Source: Sphaerisporangium krabiense (lineage in GTDB: Bacteria > Actinomycetota > Actinomycetes > Streptosporangiales > Streptosporangiaceae). Taken from it: DNA of 64,000 bases. Location of the stretch: positions 6,142,001-6,206,000 of the forward strand of contig NZ_JACHBR010000001.1 of assembly GCF_014200435.1 (NCBI RefSeq), read 5' to 3'. A model generated the notes under the pieces. That model did not search any database and was not told where the DNA came from. It worked only from the letters and a program-made list of their open reading frames with translations. A program made the position numbers and the translations under genes. Of this stretch, positions 45,321 to 54,068 are shown piece after piece (position 1 is the stretch's first letter; each line of letters begins with the position of its first letter).

Positions 45321-46340
45321 TCAGGCCGAGCCGCGCTCGACCAGATGGGTGTCGAGGATGACCACCGGCTGCTCCAGGCGCTCGCCGTTGATCCGGGCGA
45401 CCAGGAGCTGCGCCATCTGCCGCCCCATCAGCTCGGTCGGCTGGTGGACGCTGGTCAGCGGCGGCACGGTCTGCGCCGCGATCGCCGAGTCCTCGAAGCC
45501 GATCACCGCGACGTCGCCCGGGATGGACCTGCCGTGCTCCTTCAGCACCCGCATCGCGCCGATCGCCATGGCGTCGGAGGCCGCGAAGACCGCGTCCAGG
45601 TCCGGGTGCGCCTCCAGCAGGCGCTCGGTGGCCGCGACCGCGCTGGCCTCGCTGAAGTCGCCGAACGCCACCAGCTCCTGCAGGCCGGTGGCGAGCAGCG
45701 CGTCCCGGTAGCCGGCCAGGCGGTCCACGCCCACGCCCATGTCCTGCGGCCCCGCGATCGTGGCGACGCGCCGCCGCCCCTTGCCGAGCAGGTACTTCAC
45801 CGCCTGCCGCGCGCCCGCCCTGTTGTCCATGTCGACGTAGCTGTAGGGGGTGAACCCGACCGGCCGGCCGCCGAGCACGGTCGGCACGCCCATGTCCTCC
45901 AGACGGCCCGGCAGCGGGTCGGCGCCGTGCAGGGAGATCAGCAGCACGCCGTCCACGTGCTGCCCGGTCAGGTACGGCTCCAGGCGCTCGTGCTCCTGGC
46001 GCGACTGCGCCATGGTGAGGATGAGCTGGAGCCCCGTCTCGGCCAGCGACGAGCCGATGCCGCGGATGATGCCCGCGAAGAACGGCTCGTCGAACACCCG
46101 CTGCTCGGACTCCGAGACGACCAGCGCGACCGTGTCGGTGCGCCGGGTGACCAGGGTGCGCGCCGCCCGGTTCGGCACGTAGCCGAGCTCGTCGATCGCC
46201 TGCCGCACGGCCTCGCGCGCCTTCTGGCTGACCTTCGGCGAGCCGTTGATGACGCGCGACACCGTGCCCCGGCCGACCCCGGCGCGCGCCGCCACCGCCT
46301 CCAGGGTCGGTCGCGCTCCCGAGCGGCGGTCCCCGTTCAT
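45321..46340 (-). CDS. cebR: CebR, LacI-family repressor of cello-oligosaccharide use
   Basis: 339 residues. The N-terminal helix-turn-helix TLEAVAARAGVGRGTVSRVING includes the VGRGTVSRVI recognition region, typical of regulators binding GGGAGCGCTCCC. The LacI sugar-binding core follows (about 65-335). It lies at the distal end of cebEFG-bglC and, in this orientation, may be transcribed with it. By analogy with Streptomyces CebR, cellobiose or cellotriose should release it. Its operators are present upstream of cebE and of the mutarotase gene. Confidence 0.88.
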   Translation of the reverse strand: MNGDRRSGARPTLEAVAARAGVGRGTVSRVINGSPKVSQKAREAVRQAIDELGYVPNRAARTLVTRRTDTVALVVSESEQRVFDEPFFAGIIRGIGSSLAETGLQLILTMAQSRQEHERLEPYLTGQHVDGVLLISLHGADPLPGRLEDMGVPTVLGGRPVGFTPYSYVDMDNRAGARQAVKYLLGKGRRRVATIAGPQDMGVGVDRLAGYRDALLATGLQELVAFGDFSEASAVAATERLLEAHPDLDAVFAASDAMAIGAMRVLKEHGRSIPGDVAVIGFEDSAIAAQTVPPLTSVHQPTELMGRQMAQLLVARINGERLEQPVVILDTHLVERGSA

Positions 46341-46368
46341 TGAAGGTGCCCCCTCCTGGCTTTTCGGC

Positions 46369-47826
46369 TTATTCTGCCGGACCCCGCAGGCCGCCTCGGC
46401 GGATCGCGCGGGAGTACCAGCGCGCGCTCGCCTTCGGCGTCCTGCGCAGGGTGTCGTAGTCGACGTGCACGAGCCCGAAGCGCTTGCCGTAGCCCCAGGC
46501 CCACTCGAAATTGTCCATCAGCGACCAGGCGAAATACCCCCGCAGCGGGATCCCCGCCGCGATCGCCGCGTGGCAGGCGCGCAGGTGGGCGTAGAGGTAG
46601 GCCACGCGCTCCCGGTCGTCCACCACCCCGCCGGACACGACGTCGTCGAACGCCGCGCCGTTCTCCGACACGACCAGGGGGATGGCCGGGTAGCCGAGGG
46701 CCACCCGCTGCAGCACCTCGTACAGGCCGAACTCGTCGATCTCCCAGCCCATGGAGGTGACCGGCCGCCCGCTGCGCACGAAGGTCACGTGCTCGCTGCC
46801 CGGCCACGGCGAGCCCGCGCCCGTCGGCGCCGCCGAGGCCGACGACGAGCCCTCCGCCGACCCCGACACGGTGTAGCGGCTGTAGTAGTTCACCATCAGC
46901 ATGTCGAACGGCGTGGACACCACCTCCATGTCGCCGTCCCTGACGAAGTCGAACCCGGTGACCCCGGCCAGGTCGGCCACGACGTCCTCCGGATAGGAGC
47001 CCTTCAGCAGCGCGTCCAGGAAGAACCGGTTCTGCAGGCCGTCCACGCGCCGGGCGGCGTCGAGGTCGGCGGGCGCGCCGGTGGCCGGCGTCACCGCGTA
47101 CAGGTTCACCGAGCCGCCGATCCGCGCCTGCGGGTCCCGCGCCCGGATGGCCTGGGTGGCGAGGCCGTGCGCCAGGTTGAGGTGGTGGGCGGCCCGCACC
47201 GCGGCGGCCGGCTCGCGCCGTCCGGGGGCGTGCTCGCCCGAGGCGTACCCCACGAAGGCCGCGCACCACGGCTCGTTCACCGTGGTCCAGTGCCGCACCC
47301 GGTCGCCGAGCGCCTCGTGCACGCACGTCGTGAAGTCGGCGAAGCGCGCCGCCGTGTCGCGCTCGGGCCAGCCGCCCGCGTCCTCCAGGACCTGCGGCAG
47401 GTCCCAGTGGTACAGCGTCAGGTAGGGCTCGATCCCGCGGCCGAGCAGCTCGTCGACCAGGCGCCGGTAGAAGTCGAGCCCGGCCTGGTTCACCCGGCCT
47501 GAGCCCTCGGGCATGATCCTCGGCCAGGAGACCGAGAACCGGTAGGCGGTGAGGCCCAGCTCGGCCATGAGCGCCACGTCGTCGCGGTAGCGGTGGTAGT
47601 GGTCCACCGCGAGATCGGCGTGGTCGCCGTTCACCACGCGGCCGGGCTCGCCGACGAAGGTGTCCCAGATGGACCGGCCGCGCCCGTCGGAGTCCGTCGC
47701 GCCCTCGATCTGGTAGGCCGAGGTGGCCGCGCCCCAGACGAAGCCGGGCGGGAACGCCAGGGCCGGGGCGTCTGTGCTGAGCTCTGTGCCGGGCTGGGCG
47801 CCGGGTTGAGTGTCCTGCGTGGTCAC
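46369..47826 (-). CDS. bglC: BglC, GH1 beta-glucosidase
   Basis: 485 residues, full length for glycoside hydrolase family 1. The acid/base Glu is in TVNEPW and the nucleophile Glu in VVSENGAA, with DNFEWAWGY near the C-terminus binding the non-reducing glucose. The N-terminal LAFPPGFVWGAATSAYQIEGA is diagnostic. The GTG start overlaps the cebG stop as GTGA. There is no signal peptide, so it cleaves imported cellobiose or cellotriose in the cytoplasm. About 25 residues before the core are a poorly conserved, Thr/Gln-rich leader. Confidence 0.93.
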   Translation of the reverse strand: MTTQDTQPGAQPGTELSTDAPALAFPPGFVWGAATSAYQIEGATDSDGRGRSIWDTFVGEPGRVVNGDHADLAVDHYHRYRDDVALMAELGLTAYRFSVSWPRIMPEGSGRVNQAGLDFYRRLVDELLGRGIEPYLTLYHWDLPQVLEDAGGWPERDTAARFADFTTCVHEALGDRVRHWTTVNEPWCAAFVGYASGEHAPGRREPAAAVRAAHHLNLAHGLATQAIRARDPQARIGGSVNLYAVTPATGAPADLDAARRVDGLQNRFFLDALLKGSYPEDVVADLAGVTGFDFVRDGDMEVVSTPFDMLMVNYYSRYTVSGSAEGSSSASAAPTGAGSPWPGSEHVTFVRSGRPVTSMGWEIDEFGLYEVLQRVALGYPAIPLVVSENGAAFDDVVSGGVVDDRERVAYLYAHLRACHAAIAAGIPLRGYFAWSLMDNFEWAWGYGKRFGLVHVDYDTLRRTPKASARWYSRAIRRGGLRGPAE

Positions 47827-48695
47827 GCCTTGACCGCACCTTCCATGAGACCGCCGACGATCTGCCGGCCGAACGCGAGGAAAACGACGACGAGAGGGAG
47901 CACCGACAGGGCGGTGCCGGTGAAGATGAGCACGTAGTCCGTGCTGTGCGCCGCGGTGAGGAAACTGATCGACACCTGCACCGTGGGGTTCTCGGGGGTG
48001 AGGACGATCAGCGGCCACATGAACTCGTTCCAGTTGAGCATGAACGTCTGCAGCGCGAGGACCGCCATGCCGGGCCGCACGGCGGGTAGGATCACGTTCC
48101 ACCAGACGCGCAGCGTGGACGCGCCGTCCACCCGGGCCGCCTCCACCAGCTCCTCGGGCACGGCCTGCTCGGTGTACTGCGTCATCATGAACACGCCGAA
48201 GCCGTTCAGCAGGTACGGCAGGATCACGGCCTTGAGCGACCCGACCCAGCCGAGCTCCACCATGAGCTGGTAGAGCGGCACCACGCCCATCTGCTGGAGC
48301 GGCACCATCATCGTCAGCAGGATCGAGCCGAGCAGCAGGTTCCTGCCGCGGAAGCGCAGCCGGGCGAACGCGAAGCCCGCGAACGTCGAGATGACCACGA
48401 CCGACACCGTCACGGCCGAGGTGACGACCAGCGAGTTGAGCAGGCCGGCGAGGAAGTGGGCGTCCTCGGTGGCGAGCACCCTGCGGACGTTCTCGCCGAG
48501 GTTGCCGCCCGGCAGCAGCGGGGGCGGCACGTCCACGGCGTCGGAGTTGGTCCGCGAGGCGATGATGATCATCCAGTAGATCGGGAAGATCGACAGGACG
48601 AGCGTGACGCCGAGCCCGATTTTGGTGAGCGGCGTGGCGCGGAACGGGTCCCGCCGGTCGCGCGTCCCCGCCGCGGGGGAGGTGATCGCGCTCAT
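47823..48695 (-). CDS. cebG: CebG, cello-oligosaccharide ABC permease
   Basis: 290 residues with six TM helices. It has the binding-protein-dependent permease loop LVEAARVDGASTLRVWWNVILPAVRPG in two blocks (about 195-220), the EAA motif of the MalG group. ATG 48695 overlaps the cebF stop (ATGA), and its own stop overlaps bglC (GTGA). With CebF it forms the membrane channel. No ATPase gene is nearby; in Streptomyces the Ceb system uses the shared ATPase MsiK, and the same is expected here. Confidence 0.9.
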   Translation of the reverse strand: MSAITSPAAGTRDRRDPFRATPLTKIGLGVTLVLSIFPIYWMIIIASRTNSDAVDVPPPLLPGGNLGENVRRVLATEDAHFLAGLLNSLVVTSAVTVSVVVISTFAGFAFARLRFRGRNLLLGSILLTMMVPLQQMGVVPLYQLMVELGWVGSLKAVILPYLLNGFGVFMMTQYTEQAVPEELVEAARVDGASTLRVWWNVILPAVRPGMAVLALQTFMLNWNEFMWPLIVLTPENPTVQVSISFLTAAHSTDYVLIFTGTALSVLPLVVVFLAFGRQIVGGLMEGAVKA

Positions 48696-49657
48696 CGTGA
48701 GCCTCCGATCCTGCGGGCGAGCGTGTAGTTGAGCCCGACGCCGAGGAGGATGAGGACGAACAGCAGCCAGGCGGCGGCCGCCGCGTAGCCGTAGTCGAAG
48801 TTCCTGAACCCCTGCTCGACGATGTACATGGCGATCGTCTGGAACTGGCCGGTGGTGCCGCCGTCCATGCGGTTGCCGGCGAACATGACCGGCTCGGCGA
48901 ACAGGGTGAGGCCGCCGATCGTGGACACGAAGACCGTGAACAGGACCGTGGGCCGGATCATCGGCAGCGTGATGCTCCAGAACTGCCGGCGGCCCGAGGC
49001 CCCGTCGATCGCCGCCGCCTCGTAGAGCTGGCGCGGGATGGTCTGCATGGCGGCCAGGTAGATGATCGCGTTGTAGCCGGTCCACCGCCAGTCCACCATG
49101 GTGGCGATCGCCGTCCAGGACGACCACCGGGCGCTCTGCCAGTCGATGTGCCGGTCCAGGCCGAGCACGTCGAGCAGCCAGTTGACCATGCCGTAGTCGC
49201 GGCCGTAGAGCTGGGTGAAGACGATGGCCACGGCCACCACCGAGGTGACCAGCGGCACCAGCACGCCGAGGCGCAGCAGCAGCCGTCCGCGCAGCCGCTT
49301 GTTGAGCGCGTTGGCCAGCAGCAGCGCCAGCAGGAGCTGCGGGACCGTGGCGAGCGCGAAGATGCCGACCGTGTTGACCACCGCGTTCCAGAAGTCGGCG
49401 TCGGACAGCAGCGCGGCGTAGTTGTCCAGCCCGGTGAAGGTCGCCTCCCCGCCGGCCAGGCCGTAGTCCCGCAGCGAGACCCACAGCGTGAACACCAGCG
49501 GGAACAGGCCGAAGACCGCGAAGAGCAGGAAGTACGGCGAGATCAGCAGGTAGGGGGCGGCCTTGACGTCGAACCTGGACCAGGTGAGGCGCGGGGCGCG
49601 CGGGCGGGGCTCGGGCGGCGCCGGGCCCGCCCGCCGGGTTTGGGTGTTGACGCTCAT
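48692..49657 (-). CDS. cebF: CebF, cello-oligosaccharide ABC permease
   Basis: 321 residues, MalF-like. A soluble Pro/Arg-rich N-terminus of about 40 residues is followed by six TM helices. The EAA loop QLYEAAAIDGASGRRQFWSI lies near 220-240. ATG 49657 is chosen because the family start MSVNTQTRR lies here; further upstream the frame is low-complexity. It partners CebG, with which it overlaps by 4 bp. Confidence 0.9.
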   Translation of the reverse strand: MSVNTQTRRAGPAPPEPRPRAPRLTWSRFDVKAAPYLLISPYFLLFAVFGLFPLVFTLWVSLRDYGLAGGEATFTGLDNYAALLSDADFWNAVVNTVGIFALATVPQLLLALLLANALNKRLRGRLLLRLGVLVPLVTSVVAVAIVFTQLYGRDYGMVNWLLDVLGLDRHIDWQSARWSSWTAIATMVDWRWTGYNAIIYLAAMQTIPRQLYEAAAIDGASGRRQFWSITLPMIRPTVLFTVFVSTIGGLTLFAEPVMFAGNRMDGGTTGQFQTIAMYIVEQGFRNFDYGYAAAAAWLLFVLILLGVGLNYTLARRIGGSR

Positions 49658-49769
49658 CGGCGGTGCGGGGCCCCGCCCGGCCGCGGGTTCCGTGGCCGGG
49701 CGGGGGAGCCCTGGACTCCTTCGTTCGTCGGTGACGGTCGATGGGCGGAGCCGGTGGCGGGGGCGGCGG

Positions 49770-51110
49770 TCAGCGCGCCGCCTTCTCACCCGCGGCGACG
49801 AACTTGTCCCAGGCCTCGGCGTACGGCACCGAGCCCTGGTCCATGCCGGTGATGACCTGCTCCACCTCGCGCTTGACCTGCGCGTGCCGCTCACCGAGGA
49901 ACGTCGGCTGGAGCGACTTGATGGACGGTCCGAAGATCTTGCCGAGCGGCGCGTCGTTGAAGTAGGGGTTGGTCGCGCTCTGCAGCGCGGGGTCGTCCTG
50001 CGCGGCCAGCGTGCTCGGCAGGTTGCCGCCCTCCTTGAACGCCATGAGCTGGGCCTCGGGACCGGTCAGGTAACTGGCCAGCTCGGCGGCCTCCTTGGGG
50101 TGCTTGGACTGCTTCGGCACGGCGAGCCAGGAGCCGCCCCAGTTGCCGCCGCCGCCCGGGACGGTGGCGACGTCCCACTTGCCCTTGAACTCGTCGCCCG
50201 CGGTGCCGGAGACGACGCCGAGCATCCAGCCGGGGCAGCCGAGGGTGGCGAACTGCGACTTCACGAAGCCGGTGTTCCAGGGGTCGGTGAAGTTCTGCAG
50301 CTTGGCCGTCAGCCCGGCCTGGCTGATCTTCTGGGTGAGGTCGAAGGCCGTCTTCACCGCCGGGTTGGTGCCGGCGATGAGCTTCTGGTCGCGGTCGAAG
50401 TAGGTGACGTTGCCGTTCTTGGCGGCCTCCTGCGACAGCACCACGTTGTAGATGGTGTTGACGCTGTCCACGAACTTGGTGTCCTTGACCTTCGCCTGGA
50501 AGTCCTGGCCGGCCTTGATGAAGGCGTCCCAGCCGCCGCTCCACAGCTTGGAGACCTCGTCGCGGCCGGTGGGCAGCCCGGCCTTCTCGAACAGGTCGGT
50601 GCGGTAGCAGATGCTCATGCCGCCGACGTCGGTGCCGAGGGCGAAGAGCCTGCCGTCGGCGGTGAGGCCGTTCTCCCACTTCCAGGCGGGGAAGTCGGCC
50701 TTGCGGGAGTCCAGCCCGTACTGGCCGAGGTCGGTGAAGAACTGCGGGCGCGCCTTGGCCAGGCCCATGCCGCCCTCGTCGATGCCCACGACGTCGCCGG
50801 CGCCGGTGCCCGACTGGAGCCACTGGAGCATCTGGGGCCAGTAGACGTTCTCGAAGCTGTCGGTGAGGTTGGTGTACTTGACCTGGACGCCCGGGTGCTC
50901 GGCGTTCCACTTCTCGACGGCGGCCTTGTAGCCGAAGTTGGTGCCGCCGCCGAAGGTCTGCAGCGTCAGCGTGATCTTCTCCGCCGGCGCGGCCGACGAG
51001 GTGCCCTCGGCGGCGGTGCCGCCGGAGGAGCAGGCGGCGGTGACGCCGAGCGCGGCGGCCATCGTCATCGCGGCGGCGAGCTTCCCGCCGCGGCGCGCCT
51101 TGTGGTTCAT
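49770..51110 (-). CDS. cebE: CebE, cello-oligosaccharide-binding lipoprotein
   Basis: 446 residues. A basic N-terminus and hydrophobic segment end in the lipobox GVTAACSS (Cys about 27). A class I sugar-binding protein fold follows with KITLTLQTFGGGTNFGYKAAV in two blocks, many surface Trp residues (for example WPQMLQWLQ and DPWNTGF) suited to stacking on glucose rings, and GCPGWMLGVV. First gene of cebEFG-bglC, with two perfect CebR boxes in its upstream region. It captures cellobiose and cellotriose at the cell surface for CebFG. Confidence 0.92.
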   Translation of the reverse strand: MNHKARRGGKLAAAMTMAAALGVTAACSSGGTAAEGTSSAAPAEKITLTLQTFGGGTNFGYKAAVEKWNAEHPGVQVKYTNLTDSFENVYWPQMLQWLQSGTGAGDVVGIDEGGMGLAKARPQFFTDLGQYGLDSRKADFPAWKWENGLTADGRLFALGTDVGGMSICYRTDLFEKAGLPTGRDEVSKLWSGGWDAFIKAGQDFQAKVKDTKFVDSVNTIYNVVLSQEAAKNGNVTYFDRDQKLIAGTNPAVKTAFDLTQKISQAGLTAKLQNFTDPWNTGFVKSQFATLGCPGWMLGVVSGTAGDEFKGKWDVATVPGGGGNWGGSWLAVPKQSKHPKEAAELASYLTGPEAQLMAFKEGGNLPSTLAAQDDPALQSATNPYFNDAPLGKIFGPSIKSLQPTFLGERHAQVKREVEQVITGMDQGSVPYAEAWDKFVAAGEKAAR

Positions 51111-51236
51111 TTCCGGACCCCTCTCGGTGGTTGCCCGTCAGTGGGAGGTGCATCGAGGGCCGGCCCCGGCGGTCGGGCCCCGCGATGTGGCTGGAACCTC
51201 GTCCGTGGTCCCACGAGCGGCCTCGTGGGCGAGGTT

Positions 51237-51250
51237 TGGGAGCGCTCCCA
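51237..51250. promoter_or_regulatory. CebR operator 1 upstream of cebE
   Basis: TGGGAGCGCTCCCA, identical to the Streptomyces CebR box and perfectly palindromic, lies 127 bp before the cebE start. Confidence 0.9.
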
Positions 51251-51346
51251 CGAAGGGTCGCCGATCCGCAACGCCGCCGTCAATACGCTGAAACATAACT
51301 GTTACGCCGGGTTATGCGCCGGGCCGCACGCGCTTCCCGGAGTTTC

Positions 51347-51360
51347 TGGGAGCGCTCCCA
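51347..51360. promoter_or_regulatory. CebR operator 2 upstream of cebE
   Basis: A second perfect TGGGAGCGCTCCCA, centred 110 bp from the first. Two widely spaced sites suggest DNA looping by a LacI-type tetramer or two dimers. Confidence 0.9.
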
Positions 51361-51377
51361 TAGCTCGTGGTGAAAAA

Positions 51378-51421
51378 GGCCGTACGGCCCGGCGAAGCGG
51401 GAAACGCCGGGCCGTACGGCC
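51378..51421 (-). terminator. Rho-independent terminator of the CHAP gene
   Basis: A perfect 17-bp stem (arms 51378-51394 and 51405-51421, core CCGTACGGCCCGGC) with a 10-base loop is followed on the minus strand by TTTTTCA. It lies 78 bp after the CHAP stop. Confidence 0.9.
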
Positions 51422-51498
51422 GGGGAGGACGGGCGCTCGCGGGGAGGCGGGGCGCGCCGCTGGTGGTCCTGGGGGCCGCCGCGCGGGCGGCCGGGGGC

Positions 51499-52221
51499 TC
51501 AGGCGGCGTAGTTCGGGTAGCCGTACCCGGCGACCGAACCGGTCGAGCGGGTGCGGACCTCGACCTTGCCGTTGCCCGTGTTGCCCTCGATGGTCTTGAT
51601 GGTGCCGTCGCCGTTGTCCTTGACGACGAAGCCGACGTGCTCGATCGCGTCGACGCTCTTGGTGCCGTTCCAGGCGAAGAACGCGACCGCGCCGGGCCTC
51701 GGGGTCTCGCCGTAGCGGCCCTGCTGGGCGAACCACTTGGCGTGCGCGACGGTGTAGGCGTCCGAGCCCATGGTGTCCTGCATGCCGAGCTGCTCGCCGA
51801 CCCAGGAGACGAACATGTCGCACCAGGGCGCGTTGGCGTAGGCGCCGATCGTGCCGCCGTCGCGGGCGACGGTCTCGCGGGCCCGCGGGCTCTCCATGTA
51901 CCAGCTGTGGAACTTGGTGCCGCCGCCGTAGGCGTTCTCGCTGATGCCGACCTGGCTCTCGGCCAGCGTCAGGAGCTGCTGCGCCGAGACGTGCCGTGCC
52001 CCGGAGGGCGCGTGGAGGCCCTCGGCCAGGTGGGCGGCCTCGTTGCCGGCGACCTTGGCGACGCCGGTGCCCCCGGGCCCGGTGTCGGCGTTGGCGGCGA
52101 AGGCGGCGCCCGTCACGAGCTGGGCGGCGACCAGGCCGGCCAGCGCGTAGGCCTTGAGGTGGTTCTTCGGGGCATCCTGAAGCCGATGTACGAACTTGTC
52201 GAAGTTGTCGAACATGGACAA
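51499..52221 (-). CDS. Secreted CHAP-domain cell-wall hydrolase under riboswitch control
   Basis: 240 residues. After a helical N-terminus of about 20 residues, a hydrophobic segment (about 25-43) forms a signal peptide or anchor. The CHAP domain (about 80-235) has its Cys in NAPWCDMFVSWV and its His in AIEHVGFVV, with a likely third residue in TIEGNTG. CHAP enzymes cut peptide bonds or amide links in peptidoglycan. Start TTG 52221 sits seven bases after AAGGAG; ATG 52215 is 13 bases from it. A ydaO-class riboswitch precedes the gene, which matches its role in wall remodelling. Confidence 0.85.
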   Translation of the reverse strand: MSMFDNFDKFVHRLQDAPKNHLKAYALAGLVAAQLVTGAAFAANADTGPGGTGVAKVAGNEAAHLAEGLHAPSGARHVSAQQLLTLAESQVGISENAYGGGTKFHSWYMESPRARETVARDGGTIGAYANAPWCDMFVSWVGEQLGMQDTMGSDAYTVAHAKWFAQQGRYGETPRPGAVAFFAWNGTKSVDAIEHVGFVVKDNGDGTIKTIEGNTGNGKVEVRTRSTGSVAGYGYPNYAA

Positions 52222-52237
52222 GTGGAGACTCCTTCCA

Positions 52238-52390
52238 CGGCCGCCTACCGGGTTAGCTGACGGGTTCGGGCGTGGAAGTTCGCCCTACGGAGCGTCCGTG
52301 GGAATGGCGCCCCGATTCACCCCGGGGAGATAAGTGGGTCCCCGGCTCCGCACAGGGCGGACTCGGCGGTGCGCGCGCCGGGGGGAGAGG
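52238..52390 (-). ncRNA. ydaO-class c-di-AMP riboswitch
   Basis: On the minus strand, in order: GCGGAGCCGGGGACCC (complement of 52336-52350), GGGGTGAATC (52314-52323), then CGTAGG and GAACCCGTCAGCTAACC (52252-52268) with GGTAGGCGG at the 3' end, followed 10 bases later by the AAGGAG site. These are the conserved blocks of actinobacterial ydaO RNAs that control wall hydrolases such as rpfA. Binding of c-di-AMP should switch expression off. The 5' boundary is approximate. Confidence 0.85.
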
Positions 52391-52953
52391 GATCTCCCAG
52401 AGGACCGGCCGCGCTATGCAAGCTCCACGGCATGAAGAGGCCGTCCGATCCGGACGTTCCCCCGCCAGGAGTCCACCCACCGTAATACATCGGACAAACA
52501 GATGCAAACAGGACAAATCTCTGGTCTGGATCGGGGATCCGGGACGCCAAGCAGCGCGGGGCCGGTGATCGTGGGCCGCGCACGACCCGCTCTTTACCTG
52601 CGACGATCCGCCCATCGTACGGATCAGGCGCCGGCCGCCGAGCGCTCTGGGACTGATGTGACCTGCGAGACACGGTGGCAGGAAATGGATATCCGGGCGG
52701 GGCGGCCATCGGATTGTCAAGGCCCCGGCGAACGTCCCGAGGGGGTTGCCGGACGGCCCGGCGTCGCCTATGACGGAAGGGCGGGGACGCCTCCCGGCCG
52801 CCCCCGCGCGTGTGACCCCCGAAGCCGGGAACGGAGGTGATTCACCCCCCGAAGGGGCTCCGAGGACGGGTTCGGCACCGGCCGGGCGGTTCGGCCGTTT
52901 CCTGTCGTATGAGGCCCCTGTGGCGCCACGCGCACGGTCCCGCGTCCGTTGAT

Positions 52954-52968
52954 CTGGACCTGGTCCAG
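52954..52968. promoter_or_regulatory. 15-bp palindrome upstream of the glycosyltransferase gene
   Basis: CTGGACC-T-GGTCCAG, perfect on both arms, 70 bp upstream of the start at 53037. It is an operator candidate; the binding protein is unknown. Confidence 0.4.
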
Positions 52969-53021
52969 CGGCCGTAAGACCGTGTTCACCGGTTGTTACC
53001 TCACGCGTCGCGTCACGCGGC

Positions 53022-53027
53022 TACCTT
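53022..53027 (+). promoter_or_regulatory. Candidate -10 box of the glycosyltransferase operon
   Basis: TACCTT ends 9 bp before GTG 53037, the spacing expected for a leaderless transcript. No clear -35 is visible; TCACGCG is repeated at 53001 and 53013. Confidence 0.35.
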
Positions 53028-53036
53028 GCTTGCGTC

Positions 53037-54068
53037 GTGAAAGCGTCAATCCCCGGCGTGGAGAGGAACGGTCGAAGCCGCGTGCGGGAGCAGGGGTCGG
53101 CCGTCGCCTGGGTGGAGTCACCCCTCCAGCTGCTCTGCGCGGTCGAAGCGCGGCACGCCGGAGTGGCGGGACCGGAGATGCGCGTGGTCACCCGCGCCAA
53201 GCTCCCGGCCCTGCGTGTCACGCGCACCGAGCTCACCTCGCTCGACCTGCCGCCGGGACTCGCCATCGAGACCGCCTCCGGCCGCATGCCCCGGCCGGGA
53301 CGCCGCGCCGCCTGGGTGCTCGGGGACGCCTTCTCCGGCCGCGTGCAGCTCACCTCGCTCACCGCCCTGCCGTCGCGCATCGTGCTGGTGGACGACGGCC
53401 TCGCCACCATCCGCGTCCTCGAGCAGCTCACCTCCCGCGCCGGCACGTCCCTGCTGCGCGCCCGCGTCCAGGCCACCCCGTCGCGGCGCGCCCTCGGCCT
53501 GGCCGCCGCGCTGCGCCTGCGGGCCGCCGCCCGCGCCGGGCGTCTCACCGTCTTCACCGCGCTGCCCGTCCCCGCCGGCCTGGCCGCCGCCGTGCGCCGC
53601 CTCGGCGCCGAGCTGATCACCCACGACTTCGCCTGGCTGCGCTCCCAGCCCGCCGCCCGGCACCCCCGTCCCCGCGAGGACACCGTCGTGCTCGGCACCT
53701 CGCTGGTGCGCAACGGGCTGATCCACCGCGACCGGTACCTGTCCTGGCTGTTCGCCCTGAAGGGCCCGCTCGCCTACTACCCGCACCGCCGCGAGGACCC
53801 CGGCGACCTCGCCGCCGTCCGCGACCACCCCGGCGTGACCGTGTACGACGGCGGCGTCCCCGTCGAGATGACCCTGCGCGACCTGCGTCCGGGGCAGCGC
53901 GTCCTCAGCCTTCCGTCCACGGCGGTGACGTCCCTGCGCGTCCTGTTGTCGGCACGCGGCGTCCCCGTCGAGACGGTGGACGTCCCCGACGACTGGTGGA
54001 CGCCCTCCGCGTCGGTCTCCCTCCGATCACACCTCCAGATGTTCGCGCACGAAAGGGCTGCTCCTTGA
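53037..54068 (+). CDS. GT52/polysialyltransferase-like glycosyltransferase
   Basis: 343 residues. The core starts AVAWVESPLQLLCAVEA, the conserved opening of GT52-type sialyltransferases. RIVLVDDGLAT (acceptor-side Asp-Asp-Gly) follows, then AYYPHRRED and VLSLPSTAVTSLRVLL, where such enzymes bind the CMP-sugar. The first 20 residues are a poorly conserved basic leader; GTG 53079 is another possible start. The next gene starts inside its stop codon. With the synthetase fusion at 61686-63743 in the same region, its donor is probably a CMP-activated nonulosonic acid. Confidence 0.65.
   Translation: MKASIPGVERNGRSRVREQGSAVAWVESPLQLLCAVEARHAGVAGPEMRVVTRAKLPALRVTRTELTSLDLPPGLAIETASGRMPRPGRRAAWVLGDAFSGRVQLTSLTALPSRIVLVDDGLATIRVLEQLTSRAGTSLLRARVQATPSRRALGLAAALRLRAAARAGRLTVFTALPVPAGLAAAVRRLGAELITHDFAWLRSQPAARHPRPREDTVVLGTSLVRNGLIHRDRYLSWLFALKGPLAYYPHRREDPGDLAAVRDHPGVTVYDGGVPVEMTLRDLRPGQRVLSLPSTAVTSLRVLLSARGVPVETVDVPDDWWTPSASVSLRSHLQMFAHERAAP

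Larger units (their letters stand above)
51111..51498. other. Control region of cebE and 3' region of the CHAP gene
   Basis: About 390 bp that contain two CebR boxes, a TTGACG that may be a cebE -35 box near 51285, and the terminator of the CHAP gene. No coding sequence is convincing. Confidence 0.5.
52222..53036. other. Long gene-free region between CHAP and glycosyltransferase genes
   Basis: About 815 bp. The CHAP-proximal 170 bp hold the riboswitch. Near 52490-52520 on the minus strand there are TTTGTCC repeats and TGTATTAC that may belong to the CHAP promoter. The palindrome GGTGATTCACC lies near 52837. A 15-bp palindrome (52954-52968) and a candidate -10 box (53022-53027) serve the plus-strand glycosyltransferase gene. 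No coding sequence is convincing. Confidence 0.5.

Noticed and set aside
52837-52850. GGTGATTCACC and nearby GC blocks as a second ydaO riboswitch
   Set aside because: The GGGTGAATC-like piece is present, but the downstream CGAACCCGTCAGCTAACC block is missing and no gene follows in that orientation.
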